NCBI GenBank assembly: GCA_947383215.1
Contig: CANDCP010000032.1
Location: 1-36,344 of the forward strand
DNA length: 36,344 nucleotides
From: an uncultured Roseburia sp.
GTDB taxonomy: Bacteria; Bacillota; Clostridia; Lachnospirales; Lachnospiraceae
Direction: 5' to 3'
Part shown: one piece after another, positions 8,901 to 16,576 of the stretch
Layout of the letters: every line of letters begins with the position of its first letter
Numbering within the stretch: the first letter of the stretch is position 1
Position numbers and translations under genes: made by a program
Notes under the pieces: generated by a model
Told to the model about the DNA's origin: nothing
The model's database searches: none
The model's input: only the letters and a program-made list of their open reading frames with translations

Positions 8901-9931
8901 TACGGACAATCGGGGAGGCATACCGCATAATCCGTACTTTAGAGGGCGGCCGGGATATCCTTGCGTATCTTGGGGTGCGCGAAGGCGGCGATGAAGGAGA
9001 GCGGTTTCTTCTTCTGAAACCGCTGAACAAAGAAGTGTCCGGAAAAATACTTCCGTATTTTATGGAGCTTATGGAAAGCCAGAGAGTGGAGGCGCTGAGA
9101 GTGTGTTTTACAAAAGACGGCGTCGTGTGGGTTGTGTTTCGTTATTTTGAGGGAATCGCATTGGAGGAGGCGGCGCGGATGAAACTTCCGCTGAAAGAGC
9201 GGTTGAAGATCGCAAGAGAGCTGACGGAACAGATATTTGCGCAGAATCTTCCGGTATATCTGCAGTACGAGGCGTCCTTATCGTCGAACATTACAGTAAA
9301 TGCGTCGCGCGGCGCTGTCGTTAACTTTTTATTATCTGAGCCGGATAAAATCGGTCATGATTTATTCCCGGCCGTGCAGCGTCATGTTGCGGCCTGCTTT
9401 GAAACGCTGTTTGAGCGGGAATTGAAAATAAAGCGGCAGACACAGCCGTTTCAATTTGTAAACGATCTTAGGGGGGCCGCGTTTACGAGGGACTCGGATC
9501 TTTTTTACGCCTACCTTAGGATGGAGGAGGCGCTGTCTGCGGGCTGCGGCGAGGCGGAGCGGCGAAAAAGGGAGCGTTTTGACCGCCTGCGCCGGGGGGC
9601 ATGGAGATGGTTTCTCGCCGTTTGCCGTGTTTTATATGTTCTTCTCGTCGGAATCCTTATCGCGGTTCTTATCGGTGTCTGCCGGACGGGGGTACGCGCG
9701 ACGGGGGAGCGAAAGCCGTTTGATTTTATCGGGACGCTCAGGGTCAGGGGAAATGCAGACGGTCCGCAGGGCGGAGAGATGGAGACGGGCGGGGAAGTGT
9801 TTGAAATCTGGCCCAGGGGGCGAAAGACGGAGGAACCCGGAATTGTAGACAGGGAGCAAGAGACGCAGAGGGAGGAGGAACAGATCGTACCAAAGGAGAC
9901 GCAGACGGATACTTCCGCGGAAATGGGGTGA
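8894..9931 (+). CDS. Single-pass membrane protein with pseudokinase-like cytoplasmic domain
   Basis: A 345-residue protein. Residues 1-~215 resemble a Ser/Thr kinase fold reduced to a pseudokinase: an N-lobe-like start ('EAYRIIRTLEGGRDILAYLG'), a possible beta3 lysine in 'RFLLLKPLN' (K42), a hinge-like 'VVWVVFRYFEGIALEEA', and 'SSNITVNASRGAVVNFLL' where an active kinase would have HRD...N and DFG. The HRD and DFG aspartates are missing. A basic stretch (222-235) precedes one hydrophobic helix (about 238-262), giving cytoplasmic N-terminus by the positive-inside rule. The last ~80 residues are Glu-rich and outside. The layout (pseudokinase, one helix, outer tail) recalls EssB/YukC of type VII secretion; that analogy is inference. 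It sits inside the CIS operon with a GGAGGCGGG ribosome site. Confidence 0.6.
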   Translation: MVIRTIGEAYRIIRTLEGGRDILAYLGVREGGDEGERFLLLKPLNKEVSGKILPYFMELMESQRVEALRVCFTKDGVVWVVFRYFEGIALEEAARMKLPLKERLKIARELTEQIFAQNLPVYLQYEASLSSNITVNASRGAVVNFLLSEPDKIGHDLFPAVQRHVAACFETLFERELKIKRQTQPFQFVNDLRGAAFTRDSDLFYAYLRMEEALSAGCGEAERRKRERFDRLRRGAWRWFLAVCRVLYVLLVGILIAVLIGVCRTGVRATGERKPFDFIGTLRVRGNADGPQGGEMETGGEVFEIWPRGRKTEEPGIVDREQETQREEEQIVPKETQTDTSAEMG

Positions 9932-9940
9932 CGCGAAGGG

Positions 9941-11200
9941 ATGAAGAGAAAAAAGGGAAAGAAAGGAAATCGGTGGAGCCGAATCTGTTTTAAAAAGCGC
10001 AAGAGGGAGACTGTCGTTGTGGACGGCTATGCCGCGGTGGGGCGCTATCTTTTGTCTAAAAAATTTTTGTATTTAGCGCCCGTCGTGTCGCTTCTGTGCG
10101 CGATTTTGTTTGCGTATTTCGGTTTTCCGTGGCTCCAGCGGAGATTTTTTGTAAAGGAGATGGAGGTCAATTCGCCTGAAATGTACGGATATAGCGGAAA
10201 TGTACGGCTTTTGGCGCAAGGGGGCGAGCCGGTTATTTTTGAGGGAAGCCTTGCGGATGGAGAAATTAACGGACAGGGAGTTTTGCGCGACTATGGGGGA
10301 CGCCTGCTCTATCAGGGAGAATTTGAGACGAACCGGTACGAGGGGCACGGCCGCCTCTATTATGAAAACGGCGCGCTCGCCTATGAAGGGGAGTTTGCCG
10401 ATGGGAAGAAATCGGGGGAGGGGAAGTTTTTTGACAGGAGCGGAGGATTGATTTGCCAGGGAACGTTTGAGAATGATTTGTTTATACAGGGAAGCGCAAA
10501 GGTATATGGAAAGCGGGGGCTACACTATGAGGGAGGCATTGCGGACGGGAAGTATTTTGGAGAGGGAAAGCTATATGAGGATATCAGCGGCATTCTGATT
10601 TATCAGGGGGAATTTAAGGACGGCCGCTTTGACGGGACGGGAACGCTTTATATGGGCAGGGACAAGGTTTTCTATGAGGGAGGGTTTTCCGCCGGAAAGA
10701 GAAGCGGGGAGGGAAAAGAATATCGGGATAAGGAGCTTTTTTATGAGGGAGGTTTTGCGGACGGTCAGTACGACGGGGAGGGAAGGCTGTACGACGTTCA
10801 GACAGGGAATCTGATTTACGAGGGGACGTTTCTTGCCGGCTTAAAGTCGGGGGAAGGTACGGTTTATAATCCGGTCACGAATTTCCCGGTTTACAAAGGC
10901 GGATTCAGACTGGATCAGTACGACGGAGAGGGAAAGCTTTACGGAGAGCGGGGCGAGCTTTTGTATGAGGGCGGTTTTTTGCTTAATCTGAAGGAGGGAA
11001 GCGGAGTTACATATGACGGGGCTACCGGGGCCGTTTTGGAAGAAGGGACATACCGGAACGGCGTTTTGGTAAGGGAAGAAGAAAAGGAAGAAGATACAGA
11101 GATAGAGGAGGAGACGGAGAATGAGGTATACGGCGATTGCGGAAGCGGGGGAGGCGTTCGCGGGGATACTGAGGAGGTATATGGCGCCGGAAGTGGTTAA
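9941..11200 (+). CDS. Membrane-anchored MORN-repeat protein
   Basis: A 419-residue protein. A very basic N-terminus (residues 1-22) and one hydrophobic helix (about 42-62, YLAPVVSLLCAILFAYFGF) predict cytoplasmic N-terminus and a large external C-terminal part. Residues about 96-385 are roughly twelve repeats of 23-25 residues with the MORN pattern 'YEGEF.DGK..GEGK.Y'. MORN arrays form elongated beta hairpin stacks used for protein and lipid contacts. The C-terminus is acidic (REEEKEEDTEIEEETENEV). It lies between the pseudokinase-like protein and the DUF4255 gene, so a role in tethering or positioning the particle at the envelope is inferred. Its end overlaps the next gene by 80 bases, unusually long for this operon. 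Confidence 0.75.
   Translation: MKRKKGKKGNRWSRICFKKRKRETVVVDGYAAVGRYLLSKKFLYLAPVVSLLCAILFAYFGFPWLQRRFFVKEMEVNSPEMYGYSGNVRLLAQGGEPVIFEGSLADGEINGQGVLRDYGGRLLYQGEFETNRYEGHGRLYYENGALAYEGEFADGKKSGEGKFFDRSGGLICQGTFENDLFIQGSAKVYGKRGLHYEGGIADGKYFGEGKLYEDISGILIYQGEFKDGRFDGTGTLYMGRDKVFYEGGFSAGKRSGEGKEYRDKELFYEGGFADGQYDGEGRLYDVQTGNLIYEGTFLAGLKSGEGTVYNPVTNFPVYKGGFRLDQYDGEGKLYGERGELLYEGGFLLNLKEGSGVTYDGATGAVLEEGTYRNGVLVREEEKEEDTEIEEETENEVYGDCGSGGGVRGDTEEVYGAGSG
10220..11075 (+). repeat. MORN-repeat array (about 12 units of 69-75 bp, coding)
   Basis: Tandem degenerate repeats inside the MORN protein gene. Units share the protein core 'YEG.F.DG...GEGKLY' and recur about every 70 bases; DNA words such as 'tatgaggga' and 'ggggaggg' recur in phase. 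The repetition is at protein level, not exact DNA copies, so it is not an unstable microsatellite. Confidence 0.8.
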
Positions 11201-11693
11201 AAGCCCGCGGCAGATCGGACTGTGTCATCCGGCTGCAAAGGGGGATTACCGCGTCGGAATCTGGCTTTATGACATCCGGGAGTGCGAGGAGTTAAAAAAT
11301 CACTCTATGATAAGCATAGACAGCGTAAGGCAGAGGTACGCGTCTTGCTATGTCAACCTGTTTTATATGATTACGCCTTATGCGGGCGGCGATGTCCGCT
11401 ATCAGGCAAAGGAGGAGCAGGGGATGCTGGGGAAGGTGATTCAGATTCTGAATGACCACGCTGTGCCGGAGGAATTTTTGCGGGGGGACGAGAGCGCATG
11501 CTGTACCATTACGTTGCAGAATCTGCCGATGGAAGAGAAGCTGCGGATTTTTAACGTTCCGAATATGGAGTATAAAACGTCGCTTTTTTATGAGATGGGT
11601 CCGATTGAGATTGAATCCGAGAGAGTAAGGGAGACGTCAAGGGTCGTGGATGTTCGTTTTGGCGTGGAGGAGAGAAAGCGGGGACAAAGGTGA
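11121..11693 (+). CDS. DUF4255 protein (Afp16/Pvc16-type tail terminator/cap)
   Basis: A 190-residue protein matching the DUF4255 family: an N-terminal helix (AIAEAGEAFAGILRRYM), then 'VGIWLYDIRECEELKN' and 'RYASCYVNLFYMITPYAG', the family's 'l.lYLYdi.E......r.......l.L.YliT.y' landmarks. In Afp and PVC, the related protein ends the tube/sheath at the distal end and fixes particle length with the tape measure. ATG 11121 is chosen because the helix following it belongs to the family and GGAGGAGACGG precedes it, even though this places the start 80 bases inside the MORN gene. Its TGA stop (11691-11693) overlaps the GTG start of the next gene (GTGA). Confidence 0.85.
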   Translation: MRYTAIAEAGEAFAGILRRYMAPEVVKSPRQIGLCHPAAKGDYRVGIWLYDIRECEELKNHSMISIDSVRQRYASCYVNLFYMITPYAGGDVRYQAKEEQGMLGKVIQILNDHAVPEEFLRGDESACCTITLQNLPMEEKLRIFNVPNMEYKTSLFYEMGPIEIESERVRETSRVVDVRFGVEERKRGQR

Positions 11694-12436
11694 GCGGAAA
11701 AATACGTTTGCGGGTATCGCTTGTGATTTTACCGATGGACGCGTTTACGGGGAAACCGATTGCGCAAAAAGAGTTTCTCGTTTGGGCGGAAGGGGAGGCG
11801 ACGCCTCTGGTAAAGCGGGAGGGTTACCGTGTTTTTTCCGGGATAAGCAAAAGGTATATCACAGTACGGCTTAGCGGGCGTTTTTATCAAAATACGCGGG
11901 TGGACATTGATCTTTTGGCCTTGAATCCACAGAGTCCGGTGCAAAAGGTTTATGTGCTTCCGGACCGCACCTACCCGTTTCCGGCGGATACGGCGTATAT
12001 GCAGGGGAAGATGTCGGGACAATCCGTCCTGCTCGCCGCGGCGATATCCGATATGAATCTGTGCAGGCTGCGCGCAGACTGCGGCGAGGGGGAGCGGACG
12101 CTGGCGGTTTACCGGGGAGAGCAAAAAGATTTTTCCGGAAAAATATATTATTTGACGGATCAGACGGGGGAGCGGGCGGAGTGGATACGGCTCGCGTCTT
12201 ACGTGCAGGATGTTTACGGTTTAGAGGAGCCTCTTCGCTATACGTACCGGAAAGCGGAGGCAAGGATGTATGAGGCGGTGCGTTGCGTTGCGGATGAGCG
12301 CCGGGAAGCATATTTTTTACCTGTGCGCACAGCCGGAAAAGCGGATTTGGTGCGCTGCCTCATCTGTAAAGGGCAGGAAACGCAGGAGTTCGACGTATGT
12401 CTGAGGGCCGGAGAGACTTTGCATCGGGATATTTAG
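11690..12436 (+). CDS. Uncharacterised protein in CIS operon
   Basis: A 248-residue protein I do not recognise. It starts at GTG 11690, which overlaps the previous stop, so translation is coupled. The first ~95 residues look like a small beta sandwich of the carboxypeptidase-regulatory/transthyretin type ('RVSLVILPMDAFTGKPI', then 'YITVRLSGRFYQNTRVDIDL', then 'VYVLPDRTYPFP'). The remaining part is mixed alpha/beta with six cysteines and no evident catalytic motif. There is no signal peptide or membrane segment. Similar proteins that follow DUF4255 genes in CIS operons often form accessory caps or fibres, but here that is only positional inference. Confidence 0.6.
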   Translation: MSGKIRLRVSLVILPMDAFTGKPIAQKEFLVWAEGEATPLVKREGYRVFSGISKRYITVRLSGRFYQNTRVDIDLLALNPQSPVQKVYVLPDRTYPFPADTAYMQGKMSGQSVLLAAAISDMNLCRLRADCGEGERTLAVYRGEQKDFSGKIYYLTDQTGERAEWIRLASYVQDVYGLEEPLRYTYRKAEARMYEAVRCVADERREAYFLPVRTAGKADLVRCLICKGQETQEFDVCLRAGETLHRDI

Positions 12437-12451
12437 AGGGAGGGATAAGAT

Positions 12452-12841
12452 ATGGCTTTTTGTGTTTGTCTTGGCGCGATGTGCGCCTGCAGTTTCGGGG
12501 CCGCGCCCTCGGCGCTTGTGGTTACGCCGGAAAACAGGGTGGTTTTGGGCGGGGCTCCTGTGGCGACAATTATGGATTATGTACCGATGAAAAATATTAT
12601 GCCGTTTGGCATGTGTTCTTCTCCGGCAAATCCCCAGGTGGCGGCGGCGACTGCCGCGGCGATGGGCGTTTTGACGCCGATGCCCTGTATTCCTGTGATT
12701 CCCGCTCCATGGGCGCCGGGATCGCCTGCGGTTCTTGTGTCAAATAAGCCGGCGTTAAATCAAAACTGCAAGGCGGTGTGCGCGTGGGGCGGCTTTGTCT
12801 CGATTACAAATCCCGGCAACATGAGCGCGCTGGCGCCGTAG
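12452..12841 (+). CDS. DUF4280 PAAR-like spike tip protein
   Basis: A 129-residue protein that fits the DUF4280 family closely: MCACSFGAAPSALVV near the start, then 'ATIMDYVPMKNIMPFGMCSS', NPQVAAATAAAMG, 'TPMPCIP' and a C-terminal 'CKAVCAWGGFVSITNPG'. The Gly/Ala/Pro-rich composition and eight cysteines (4, 6, 11, 13, 55, 79, 106, 110) suggest a small conical, possibly metal-stabilised tip, as in PAAR proteins that sharpen VgrG spikes. It would cap the spike encoded at the left edge of the window and might carry or mark cargo. GAGGGAGGG precedes ATG 12452. Confidence 0.88.
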   Translation: MAFCVCLGAMCACSFGAAPSALVVTPENRVVLGGAPVATIMDYVPMKNIMPFGMCSSPANPQVAAATAAAMGVLTPMPCIPVIPAPWAPGSPAVLVSNKPALNQNCKAVCAWGGFVSITNPGNMSALAP

Positions 12842-12878
12842 CGCGGCTTTGCGGCAGATTTTGAAGGAGGGGCGGCGG

Positions 12879-14513
12879 ATGAAAATCGGACTTCGGGCAA
12901 AATTTGGTGTTTTCTTTTTTATATTCGGCTGCGTTTTTCTGGGCGTAATGTGGGTGATGATTTATCGGTTTGCCGGTGAAATCTTTAATGAGAGCTATAC
13001 GGATTCTATCGGAAAAATTCTTGACGTGACAGCATACAGCCTGGATTTGACAGCTGAGGAGATTCATCGGTACGGGAAAACGGGGAAAGCAGATGAGCGC
13101 TATTTGGCGACTTTAGACAGAATGAAGGCAATCCGCAGGGCGTCGGGGTGCGCGTATCTTTATATTATCTATCCGACAGGAGCCGAAAGCGCCCGCTGGC
13201 TTTTCGATGCCGTTGAGAACGGAGAAGAGCTTGGAGCTGTCGTTGCGGATTACGGAGACACAGAGTCGTCGGTCGTCAGAGAGGTTTACCTTACGGGGGA
13301 GAAAAATAAGACGCTTGACCTTACGGACACTGCGGATGGAACGGTAGTCTCGATTTACAAGCCGCTAAAAGACGAGATGGACAATACGATTGCCGTAATG
13401 GGCGCGGATGTAAGAATAGACGATATGATAGAGCTTTTTATGGACAGTCTTTTAAAGATTACGCTGCAGTCCGCGGTACTGGCGATGCTTGGTATGCTCT
13501 TTCTTCTGCTGTTTGTGCAGCTTGGCGTAATTCGTTCCGTCAGAAAGTTGAAACGCGGCGTACAGCGGATGGCGGACGGAGATTTCGGGGTGCAGGTTTT
13601 TTTGAGGCGGAGAGACGAGCTTGGCGAGATTACGGACGCATTTAATCGAATGTCCGAAAAGATTCGGGGACATGTGGGCGAGATGGAGAAGCTGACGGAG
13701 GCTTACCGAAAGTTTATACCGCCGGAGACGTTTGAGATTCTGCATAAGAAGAGTATCGCGGATATCAGACTTGGAGACCAGGCTCAGACAAAGCTTGCGG
13801 TGTTGTCCATCGAACCGCAGGGCTTTCGGAAGAAGATACATGCGATGTCCTCGGAGGAGACGTTTTGCTATATTAACGATGTATTGAAAATTCTCGTCCC
13901 GGCTGTTTTTGACGAGGGAGGGACGATCGAGCGGTTTGAGAAGGCGGGTGTGTGCTCGTTTTACAGAAATCACGCGGAATGCGCGTTAAAGACGGCGGTA
14001 GCGGCCTGTGAAAAATCGGGGGAACAGAGGATCTGCGCGGGGATTGCGCACGGGACCGTTAGGGTGGGAATCGCGGGGGAGGAGAGGCGGATGGATATTA
14101 TCAGCGTCTCCGATCAGGTGAAGGCGGCCAAATTTCTCATGGGAATTGCGCCAAAGTATCATGCGTCCGTGTTGATTAGCCAAAGCGCCGCGGTACAGAT
14201 TGTGGATTTCGCAAAAAAATATCACTGCCGTTTTCTGGGATACATAAAGATTACGGCATCGAAGAAGCTGGAGGGCGTGTTTGAAGTGTTTGACGGCGTT
14301 GCGGCGTCGGAGCGCAGATTAAAACAGATAACAAAGGAACGGTTTGAGGAGGGCGTTCGCCTTTTTGGGGGAGCGGATTACAGGGAGGCAAGAGCGGCGT
14401 TTCTCGATGTGCTAAAACAGGACCGCGGGGACGAGGCCGCCAGAGTTTATCTCTGTCTTTGCAGCCGGTATCTGCAGGAGGGGGAGGGGGACGTATGGTT
14501 TGAGGAGCTTTAG
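12879..14513 (+). CDS. Membrane sensor: Cache-like ectodomain, HAMP, degenerate class III nucleotide cyclase
   Basis: A 544-residue protein. Helix 1 at about 10-29, an external domain of ~155 residues (about 30-183) like a single Cache sensor ('GCAYLYIIYP', 'GADVRIDDM'), helix 2 at about 186-208, HAMP at 208-262, then a class III adenylate/guanylate cyclase homology domain (about 285-460) and a C-terminal helical hairpin resembling a TPR. The cyclase looks inactive: the first metal aspartate region reads 'LAVLSIEPQGF' and the usual 'GD' of 'F.GDa.mavF' is replaced by 'FEKAGVCSFY'. A start 30 bases earlier is possible, but ATG 12879 has a GGAGGGG site. It probably senses an outside signal and passes it to the CIS or its ATPase through protein contact; cAMP production is unlikely. 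Confidence 0.8.
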   Translation: MKIGLRAKFGVFFFIFGCVFLGVMWVMIYRFAGEIFNESYTDSIGKILDVTAYSLDLTAEEIHRYGKTGKADERYLATLDRMKAIRRASGCAYLYIIYPTGAESARWLFDAVENGEELGAVVADYGDTESSVVREVYLTGEKNKTLDLTDTADGTVVSIYKPLKDEMDNTIAVMGADVRIDDMIELFMDSLLKITLQSAVLAMLGMLFLLLFVQLGVIRSVRKLKRGVQRMADGDFGVQVFLRRRDELGEITDAFNRMSEKIRGHVGEMEKLTEAYRKFIPPETFEILHKKSIADIRLGDQAQTKLAVLSIEPQGFRKKIHAMSSEETFCYINDVLKILVPAVFDEGGTIERFEKAGVCSFYRNHAECALKTAVAACEKSGEQRICAGIAHGTVRVGIAGEERRMDIISVSDQVKAAKFLMGIAPKYHASVLISQSAAVQIVDFAKKYHCRFLGYIKITASKKLEGVFEVFDGVAASERRLKQITKERFEEGVRLFGGADYREARAAFLDVLKQDRGDEAARVYLCLCSRYLQEGEGDVWFEEL

Positions 14514-14575
14514 CTCGACGGCGTCAATTTACCCCTTTTTGGACAGCGTCTTTGCGAGGTATAAGGGAGAATTTT

Positions 14576-16558
14576 ATGGAGTTTCTTGAACTTGTAATCT
14601 ACATGGTAATTCTTAAAACTTACTATTATATGGAAGAAACAGGAAGAAAAAACAGCTTTGAGCGTTTCCCGTATCTGCGCGCGCTGACGGAGCGGATTGA
14701 CGATCAGGCGCTTGAGCGGCGGGAGGTTGAGGGCTCGGCACAGGCGCATCGTTATCGCAGCCTTGCCGCGAAGCTTGGGGAGGACGACGTGTTGACGACG
14801 GCGCTTGATTTATCGCTGGCGGCTATGCATGTGCCGGAGTTTGGGGCGTATCTGAATTACTATACCGGAAACCGTGTGACGATACAGCTTGCATTCGAGC
14901 TTCAGGGAGTTTTTTGTCCTGCGTTTGAGGAAATTTCTTACAGGCTGAAGCAGATACAAAAAATCTGCCGCGTGGACCGGAAAAAAGGACTTCTTTTGTC
15001 TGCAGAACTTGAAGGAGAAAACGAGCTGTACGCCTATTTGACCGGTTCCGATATGCCGCCGCAGTCTACGGGGGCGCTGGAGTATTTTTCGTGGAAAAGC
15101 CGGCTGCATAGGCCGTTTATCCGTGAAGAGCTTATAAAAAAGGGGACGGACTGTTTGCGGAAAAAGGGGATATGGCAGATATCCGGCGCGGGGGGAAGAC
15201 GTTTCCTTGCAAAATGTGCCGCGAAAACCCTGAAAATGAATTTGCTTATTGTGGACCTAAAGAGCGGGAATGAAATTTTTGAGACCGGTGTCTGTGATTT
15301 TTTTATGCGGGCTGCGCGCATTGCATTTTTGTGGGAGGCAATCGTGTGCGTCGGCGGGATTACAAAGGAGCTGCTCTCGGATTGGAAAATGACGGAGACA
15401 CAGTTTTTTAAGCTGATCGCGCTTCCTTTTGTAGAGGCGGATCATCCGCTTATTTTATGTACGGACGGGGAGGTTCGATTTTTAGGGGAAAAGGGCGCTT
15501 ATATTTTATGCAGCGAATTGGAGGGGACGACGCGAAGAGAGCGGGAGATTCTTTTTGACGGTTTTTCAAAGATGTACGATCTGAATGTGGACTGCGCGCG
15601 CTCTTGCGTCTGTTATCCGCTGTCTGCAAGTGAGATTGCGTATGCGGTAGACGCCTGGCGTTCGGGAGCGCAGGAGCCGGAAGCGGAAGATTTTTCGCGT
15701 ATCTGCCGCGGCGTCCTGCGCCGGGGGGAGCGAAATATTTACGGGGAGGTGCTGTATCCGTCCGTCGGCTTTTCGGATTTGAAGCTGCCGGAGGATATGC
15801 ACGGCGTTCTTAGGCAGATTTGTACCGGCGCGACGGAGGGGCATGTGATTTTTGAGCAGTGGAATTTAAAGCGCCGGTATCCGTACGGCAGGGCGGTGAC
15901 GGCGCTGCTTGCGGGCGCGCCGGGAACGGGGAAGACAATGACCGCGCACGCGCTTGCAAAGGAGTTAAGGATGCCGCTCTATCAGGTCGACTTGTCCGCC
16001 GTCATGGATAAATATATCGGCGAGACCGAGAAACATTTAGAGCAGGCTTTCTCGTTTGCGCAGAAAACAAACATGTTGCTGTTTTTTGACGAGGCGGATT
16101 CCCTGTTTGGAAAGCGGGGGGAGGTCGTAGAGGGGAGGGATCGCTACGCAAATATGGAGGTATCGTATATTTTGCAGAGGATAGAGCGCTTTGAGGGCGT
16201 CGTCGTTCTTGCGACAAATTTTTATGACAATATTGATAAAGCGTTTTTGCGGAGAATGAGGTACGTTTTGAAATATCAAATGCCGGATCCGGCGATGCGC
16301 CGCCGGATTTGGCAGAGCTGTCTGCCGGATGATGTTAACAGTACCGGACTGGATTTGGATTATCTCGCAGGGCAGTTTGAGTTTAGCGGAGGAATGATTA
16401 AGAATGTGACGTTAAACGCCTGTATAGCGGCGCTGTACGAGAAGACGCCGCTTCGCATGGAGCACGTGCTTCGGGCGATTTCGGCGGAGTACGAGAAAAT
16501 GGAGCAGAACGCGGGAGCGGATATCTGGGGAGAGTACGGATATCTGATAAATTTCTGA
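14576..16558 (+). CDS. CIS AAA+ ATPase (Afp15/Pvc15-type)
   Basis: A 660-residue protein. The C-terminal half is an AAA+ domain with Walker A GAPGTGKT (447-454) and Walker B LLFFDEADSLFGKR (D505, E506), followed by a sensor-1-like 'VVLATNFYDNID' and arginines in 'FLRRMRY'. The DEADSLFGKR block and the long non-catalytic N-terminal half are characteristic of the ATPase conserved in Afp, PVC and related eCIS, needed for assembly or cargo loading. The open frame extends to TTG 14552, but ATG 14576 has AGGGAGA at the proper distance. A 62-base gap with no evident signal separates it from the sensor gene, and 18 bases separate it from the putative effector, so it probably handles that cargo. Confidence 0.92.
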   Translation: MEFLELVIYMVILKTYYYMEETGRKNSFERFPYLRALTERIDDQALERREVEGSAQAHRYRSLAAKLGEDDVLTTALDLSLAAMHVPEFGAYLNYYTGNRVTIQLAFELQGVFCPAFEEISYRLKQIQKICRVDRKKGLLLSAELEGENELYAYLTGSDMPPQSTGALEYFSWKSRLHRPFIREELIKKGTDCLRKKGIWQISGAGGRRFLAKCAAKTLKMNLLIVDLKSGNEIFETGVCDFFMRAARIAFLWEAIVCVGGITKELLSDWKMTETQFFKLIALPFVEADHPLILCTDGEVRFLGEKGAYILCSELEGTTRREREILFDGFSKMYDLNVDCARSCVCYPLSASEIAYAVDAWRSGAQEPEAEDFSRICRGVLRRGERNIYGEVLYPSVGFSDLKLPEDMHGVLRQICTGATEGHVIFEQWNLKRRYPYGRAVTALLAGAPGTGKTMTAHALAKELRMPLYQVDLSAVMDKYIGETEKHLEQAFSFAQKTNMLLFFDEADSLFGKRGEVVEGRDRYANMEVSYILQRIERFEGVVVLATNFYDNIDKAFLRRMRYVLKYQMPDPAMRRRIWQSCLPDDVNSTGLDLDYLAGQFEFSGGMIKNVTLNACIAALYEKTPLRMEHVLRAISAEYEKMEQNAGADIWGEYGYLINF

Positions 16559-16576
16559 GCGCGGGAAGGAGCCAAA

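Noticed and set aside
13740-14320. Active adenylate cyclase making cAMP
   Set aside because: The metal-binding aspartate motifs are replaced, so only a degenerate cyclase fold is supported.
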